From the NCBI RefSeq assembly GCF_017353255.1, contig NZ_JAFMYU010000015.1, positions 1 to 64,000 on the forward strand: 64,000 nt of DNA, written 5' to 3'. Source of the stretch: Fibrella aquatilis. GTDB lineage: Bacteria; Bacteroidota; Bacteroidia; Cytophagales; Spirosomataceae. Position 1 is the stretch's first letter; every line of letters begins with the position of its first letter. Shown piece after piece: positions 60,730 through 64,000 of this stretch. Position numbers and translations under genes: made by a program. Under the pieces are notes generated by a model. That model ran no database searches, had not been told where the DNA came from, and saw nothing but the letters and a program-made list of their open reading frames with translations.

Positions 60730-61287
60730 ATGAATCAGTTCAATACCTTTTTGGCGAGTTTCAAGAACCTGACAACGGCGGGTTATTTGTTTTACGGTTT
60801 GGGCCTGATTACGCTGATTAGTGCCATTTCGGTGGTGACGGCTAAAAACCCCATCCACAGCGTGCTGGCGCTAATTTTTACGTTCTTCTGCCTCACGGGG
60901 CACTACATGCTGCTGAATGCGCAGTTTCTAGCTATCGTGAACATCATCGTCTATGCTGGGGCCATTATGGTGCTGTTTCTGTTTGCGATCATGTTTTTGA
61001 ACCTGAAAGAAGAAGACGAGGAAGCCAAAACCAATGTAACAAAAATGGCCGCTGTTATTGTGGGCGGCGTACTGATGGTGCTCTTGTTGTCGATCTTCAA
61101 CTATGCCCCGGTGGGCACCTTTAACCCTGCCTCGTTCGATGCCAAAACGGGCTTGGTAGAGCGCCTCGGCATTGTGCTCTACAGCGACTATATCTTGCCA
61201 TTTGAACTAGCCTCCATCTTGTTTTTGGTGGCTATGGTAGGGGCCGTAATGCTGGGCAAACGCGAGGCGGGTGATCCTCACTTTTGA
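60730..61287 (+). CDS. nuoJ: NADH-quinone oxidoreductase subunit J
   Basis: Small membrane subunit of complex I, contributing to the proton channel. The 185-residue protein has five spans, with the conserved AKNPIHSVLALIFTFFCLTGHYMLLNAQFLAIVNIIVYAGAIMVLFLFAIMFLNLK block and a late EREAGDPHF-like end. It should be followed by nuoK, but an intrinsic terminator lies 27 bases after the stop and the next gene is a photolyase. The remaining subunits must be elsewhere. Confidence 0.93.
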   Translation: MNQFNTFLASFKNLTTAGYLFYGLGLITLISAISVVTAKNPIHSVLALIFTFFCLTGHYMLLNAQFLAIVNIIVYAGAIMVLFLFAIMFLNLKEEDEEAKTNVTKMAAVIVGGVLMVLLLSIFNYAPVGTFNPASFDAKTGLVERLGIVLYSDYILPFELASILFLVAMVGAVMLGKREAGDPHF

Positions 61288-61313
61288 GCCGACCTAGCTT
61301 CTTTATTCATGAC

Positions 61314-61339
61314 AAAGCCGCCTCTGGGCGGCTTTTTTT
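61314..61339 (+). terminator. Intrinsic terminator after nuoJ
   Basis: Stem AAAGCCGCC/GGCGGCTTT, loop TCTG, seven T. It closes the nuoG-H-I-J run before any nuoK. Confidence 0.9.
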
Positions 61340-61350
61340 GTTTATAAAGT

Positions 61351-62826
61351 ATGACTGTCGCATCGCCGAAAACCCTCCGTCTGATCCTGGGCGACCAACT
61401 CAATAGTCAGCATTCCTGGTTTCGTACGGTAGACCCGGCTGTGGTGTACGTACTCATGGAAATGCGCCAGGAAACCGACTACGCCCAGCATCATATTCAG
61501 AAAGTAGTGGCCTTTTTTCTGGCCATGCGCCACTTTGCCGACGCACTGCGGCAGGCTGGCCATATGGTCACCTACCTGACCCTCGACAACGGGGCTAACA
61601 CCCAGTCGTTGCCGAACAACATCAGGGAGCTGATTGACTTGCAGGGATTTACTAAGTTCGAGTACCTGTTGCCCGATGAGTACCGTCTCGATAAGCAATT
61701 AGCGGAGTTGGCAGATTTGTTGCCCATTGAGACGGGGGTGGCCGATACGGAGCATTTTTACACCAAACGCGATGATTTTGCCAAACGCTTTGGTGCCCGG
61801 AATTTCATCATGGAGCCCTTCTACCGCGACATGCGCCGCAAGCACGGTATCCTGATGGAAAGCAGCGACCCCGACGCCCAACCTGCTACGGGTCAGTGGA
61901 ACTACGACGCCGACAACCGCAACGGCCTGCCCAAAGGGTTTGTTGGTCCCCCCGCCCGCGAACACCCACGCGACGTAAGCGACATAGTACAGTGGCTTCG
62001 GCAACAAGGTGTTGAAACAATGGGCACCATTGACCCGTATCGGTTTTTGTGGCCGGTGACACGAACAGAGTATCTTGACATGCTCGACCACTTTGCTGAC
62101 AACCTGCTCTATGCCTTTGGCACGTATCAGGACGCAATGGCCCCCGCCGAATGGTCGCTGTTTCATTCGCGGTTGTCGTTTGGCATGAACAGTAAACTCA
62201 TTTCTCCACGCGAGGTGATTGACCGCGTAGTGGCTGCCTACTGGGCTGACCCTGAACGCATCAGCTATGCGCAGGTAGAAGGATTTGTGCGGCAAATTTT
62301 AGGGTGGCGCGAATACATGCGGGGCGTTTATTGGGCTAAAATGCCCGAGTTCGCCAACCTCAATTTCTTTAATCATCAGCGGAGATTACCCCACTATTAT
62401 TGGGATGCCGACACCCGCATGAACTGCATACACCATGCCGTGCGCCACTCGCTGACCTATGCCTATTCACACCATATTCAGCGGCTGATGATAACGGGTA
62501 ACTTCGCCCTGCTGGCTGGTATTCATCCCGACGAGGTCGATGCCTGGTATCTGGGCGTGTACATCGACGCCATTCAATGGGTTGAAATTACCAACACGCG
62601 GGGCATGAGTCAGTATGCCGACGGGGGTATTGTGGGCACAAAGCCATATGTGTCATCGGCAGCCTACATCAACAAAATGAGCCACTACTGCACTGGTTGT
62701 CAGTATGATAAGGCCAAAAAAGTGAATGATGGGAAGGGTAAACCCGCCTGCCCGTTTAACAGCCTGTATTGGGATTTTTACGACCGCAACCGCGCCAAAC
62801 TAGAGCGTAACCCGCGCATCGTATGA
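61351..62826 (+). CDS. Iron-sulfur cryptochrome/photolyase (PhrB-type), tail out of frame
   Basis: A 491-residue FeS-BCP/prokaryotic (6-4) photolyase. It starts LRLILGDQLNSQHSWF, the typical N-terminus. Four Cys that match the [4Fe-4S] ligands are visible: one in MNCIHHAVRHSLTYAYSHH, two in YCTGCQYDKAKK and one in PACPFNSLYW. The FAD region TGNFALLAGIHPDEVDAWYLGVYIDAIQWVEITNTRGMSQYADGG is intact. The frame stops at RIV, and the next 31 residues usually present at the C-terminus are found in another frame at 62823-62918. Confidence 0.9.
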   Translation: MTVASPKTLRLILGDQLNSQHSWFRTVDPAVVYVLMEMRQETDYAQHHIQKVVAFFLAMRHFADALRQAGHMVTYLTLDNGANTQSLPNNIRELIDLQGFTKFEYLLPDEYRLDKQLAELADLLPIETGVADTEHFYTKRDDFAKRFGARNFIMEPFYRDMRRKHGILMESSDPDAQPATGQWNYDADNRNGLPKGFVGPPAREHPRDVSDIVQWLRQQGVETMGTIDPYRFLWPVTRTEYLDMLDHFADNLLYAFGTYQDAMAPAEWSLFHSRLSFGMNSKLISPREVIDRVVAAYWADPERISYAQVEGFVRQILGWREYMRGVYWAKMPEFANLNFFNHQRRLPHYYWDADTRMNCIHHAVRHSLTYAYSHHIQRLMITGNFALLAGIHPDEVDAWYLGVYIDAIQWVEITNTRGMSQYADGGIVGTKPYVSSAAYINKMSHYCTGCQYDKAKKVNDGKGKPACPFNSLYWDFYDRNRAKLERNPRIV

Positions 62827-62918
62827 TGTATCGGCTCTGGGATAAAATGCAGCCTGTCGACAAGACCGCCATCTTGCAACAGGCTCAAACCTATTTGGCG
62901 CAGTTGGAATCCCTCTGA
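62823..62918 (+). other. Out-of-frame C-terminal tail of the photolyase
   Basis: Starting at the ATGA that overlaps the photolyase stop codon, this frame encodes MMYRLWDKMQPVDKTAILQQ and 11 more residues before TGA. This is what the family normally has after 'NPR(I/L)'. So either one base was lost near 62821 (or misread), or the tail is made separately by coupled translation. The tail itself has no disabling change. Confidence 0.75.
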
Positions 62919-62923
62919 AAGCC

Positions 62924-62937
62924 GTATGCATGCATAC
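62924..62937. promoter_or_regulatory. Palindromic operator upstream of the thiolase gene
   Basis: GTATGCATGCATAC, identical to the palindrome before the MarR gene, and again followed by TATTT. It starts six bases after the photolyase tail. Confidence 0.7.
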
Positions 62938-62946
62938 TATTTTTTC

Positions 62947-62954
62947 TATCTTTG
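62947..62954 (+). promoter_or_regulatory. -7 box of the thiolase gene
   Basis: TATCTTTG fits TAnnTTTG and is followed by TAC, as is the box before the MarR gene. The operator is 8 bases closer to it than at the MarR gene. Confidence 0.55.
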
Positions 62955-62987
62955 TACGATTCCTGATTTGAATTTGTTATTGAGCAA

Positions 62988-63007
62988 AGACGCATTTACA
63001 CGCGTCT
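62988..63007. repeat. Small hairpin in the thiolase leader
   Basis: AGACGC and GCGTCT pair around an 8-base loop, 10 bases before the start codon. The AGACGC...GCGTCT form is a widespread type of small genomic palindrome. It could slow translation of the thiolase. Confidence 0.45.
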
Positions 63008-63016
63008 CTACGACAT

Positions 63017-64000
63017 ATGGACGCATACATTGTAGCGGGCTTTCGCAGCCCAGTTGGTAAAGCCCCCCGCGGTGGCCTCCGCTTCACCCGCCCCGACGAC
63101 CTAGCCGCCGAGGTTATCAAACACATGCTGGCGCAGGTGCCCAACCTCGACCCCGCTCGCGTAGAAGACCTTATTGTAGGCAATGCCGTGCCCGAAGCTG
63201 AGCAGGGTATGCAGATTTCGCGGTACATCGCCCTGCTCTCTTTACCCACCAGCGTACCCGGCTTAACCATCAACCGCTACTGCGGGTCAGGTCTGGAAGC
63301 CATTGCCATTGCGTCGGCGAAAATTCACGCGGGTATGGCCGACTGTATCATTGCGGGCGGCACCGAATCAATGTCGATGGTGCCGGTGATGGGTTGGAAA
63401 ACGGCCCTGAACTATGACATCGCCAAGTCGCACCCCGACTATTACATTGGCATGGGCCTCACCGCCGAGCAGGTAGCTGACCAGTTCAAGATCAGCCGCG
63501 ATGCGCAGGACGCCTTCGCGCTGGAGTCGCACAAGCGGGCGCTGGCGGCACAGGCCGAGGGTAAGTTTACGGACGAAATAGTGCCCATCAACGTCAAGGA
63601 GACCTATTTTGATCAGGAGAGCGGCAAGAAAAAGACTCGCGAGTGGACCGTTTCGCAGGACGAAGGCCCGCGCAAAGACACGAGCGCCGAAGGTCTCGCC
63701 AAACTAAAGCCCGTCTTCGCGGCGGGTGGTTCGGTCACGGCGGGTAACTCGTCGCAAACCTCCGATGGGGCGGCGTTTGTGATCGTGATGTCGGAACGGC
63801 TGGTGAACGAGTTGAATCTGAAGCCTATTGCCCGGATGATGTCCTACGCCTCGGCGGGGGTTGAGCCGCGCATTATGGGCATCGGTCCCGTAGCGGCCAT
63901 TCCCATTGCGTTGCAGAAGGCCGGTCTGAAGCAGGACGATATTGACCAGATCGAGTTGAACGAAGCCTTCGCTGCTCAGTCACTTGCTGTTATACAGGAA
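63017..64000 (+). CDS. fadA: Acetyl-CoA C-acyltransferase (thiolase), cut by the window end
   Basis: The final enzyme of beta-oxidation, cutting 3-ketoacyl-CoA with CoA. The 328 residues present begin [20 protein letters not shown] and include the active-site Cys89 in [13 protein letters not shown] and the NEAFA motif ([17 protein letters not shown]) at the window edge. The remaining 60-70 residues, with the GHPxG and CxGxG motifs, lie outside. It is the natural partner of the FadN-type enzyme at 8937 and shares the MarR palindrome, so the two are probably co-regulated although 52 kb apart. Confidence 0.93.
   Translation, partial: MDAYIVAGFRSPVGKAPRGGLRFTRPDDLAAEVIKHMLAQVPNLDPARVEDLIVGNAVPEAEQGMQISRYIALLSLPTSVPGLTINRYCGSGLEAIAIASAKIHAGMADCIIAGGTESMSMVPVMGWKTALNYDIAKSHPDYYIGMGLTAEQVADQFKISRDAQDAFALESHKRALAAQAEGKFTDEIVPINVKETYFDQESGKKKTREWTVSQDEGPRKDTSAEGLAKLKPVFAAGGSVTAGNSSQTSDGAAFVIVMSERLVNELNLKPIARMMSYASAGVEPRIMGIGPVAAIPIALQKAGLKQDDIDQIELNEAFAAQSLAVIQE

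Overview
The window looks like chromosomal DNA of a gliding-type Bacteroidota, most likely order Cytophagales, near Spirosoma, Rudanella or Fibrella. Signs are a type IX secretion (T9SS) C-terminal sorting domain, a TonB receptor with an N-terminal carboxypeptidase-like domain, a RemB/Wzi-like barrel, BatD, a 1135-residue SecA, and promoters of the Bacteroidota form TAnnTTTG (for secA with TTG 19 bases upstream). Most genes are GC-rich by eye. The toxin-antitoxin modules, the TonB receptor and part of one glycosyltransferase look more AT-rich. No rRNA, tRNA, CRISPR or complete transposon was seen.

Layout. 1-7.5 kb: a two-gene ABC system, a DUF1493-like protein, ApbE, arginine decarboxylase with a 42-residue lipoprotein, and a soluble AAA+/M41 peptidase. 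7.6-11.4 kb: a MarR regulator, a nucleotidyltransferase-like gene and a FadN-type bifunctional beta-oxidation enzyme. 11.4-13.6 kb: an islet of toxin-antitoxin genes, carrying a displaced second copy of the end of the fadN-like gene. 13.7-19.5 kb: amine oxidase, MFS transporter, bestrophin, acetyltransferase, photolyase. 25.7-19.7 kb (minus): an envelope cluster with an ECF sigma factor, an anti-sigma-like protein, a DUF4097-like protein and outer-membrane barrels. 25.9-37.8 kb: hydrolases, a VTT membrane protein, a large acidic disordered protein, a DUF1080 protein, aroC, batD, secA. 38-41.5 kb: acyl-CoA dehydrogenase and an APH-family kinase split by a PIN toxin pair, then gmhA. 41.6-50.4 kb: RemB-like barrel, upp, a T9SS cargo protein and a TonB receptor. 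50.6-57.6 kb: GDP-mannose and glycosyltransferase genes. 57.7-61.3 kb: nuoG-H-I-J. 61.3-64 kb: an iron-sulfur photolyase whose tail is out of frame, and a thiolase that runs off the window.

The beta-oxidation genes seem to form one regulon. The palindrome GTATGCATGCATAC, followed by a TAnnTTTG box, lies upstream of both the MarR gene and the thiolase 55 kb away.

The most unusual signal is between genes. About a dozen spacers are filled by long, nearly perfect inverted repeats with modular arms. Several have an outer part of tandem 7-base units, many have an inner TTGCT-K-ACGC or TTGCTTCGCGC module, and three carry a GGCCC(C/T)TCGAC core around a conserved 40-base loop. Arms often start exactly at a stop codon, supply the stop codon, or encode the last residues of a gene.
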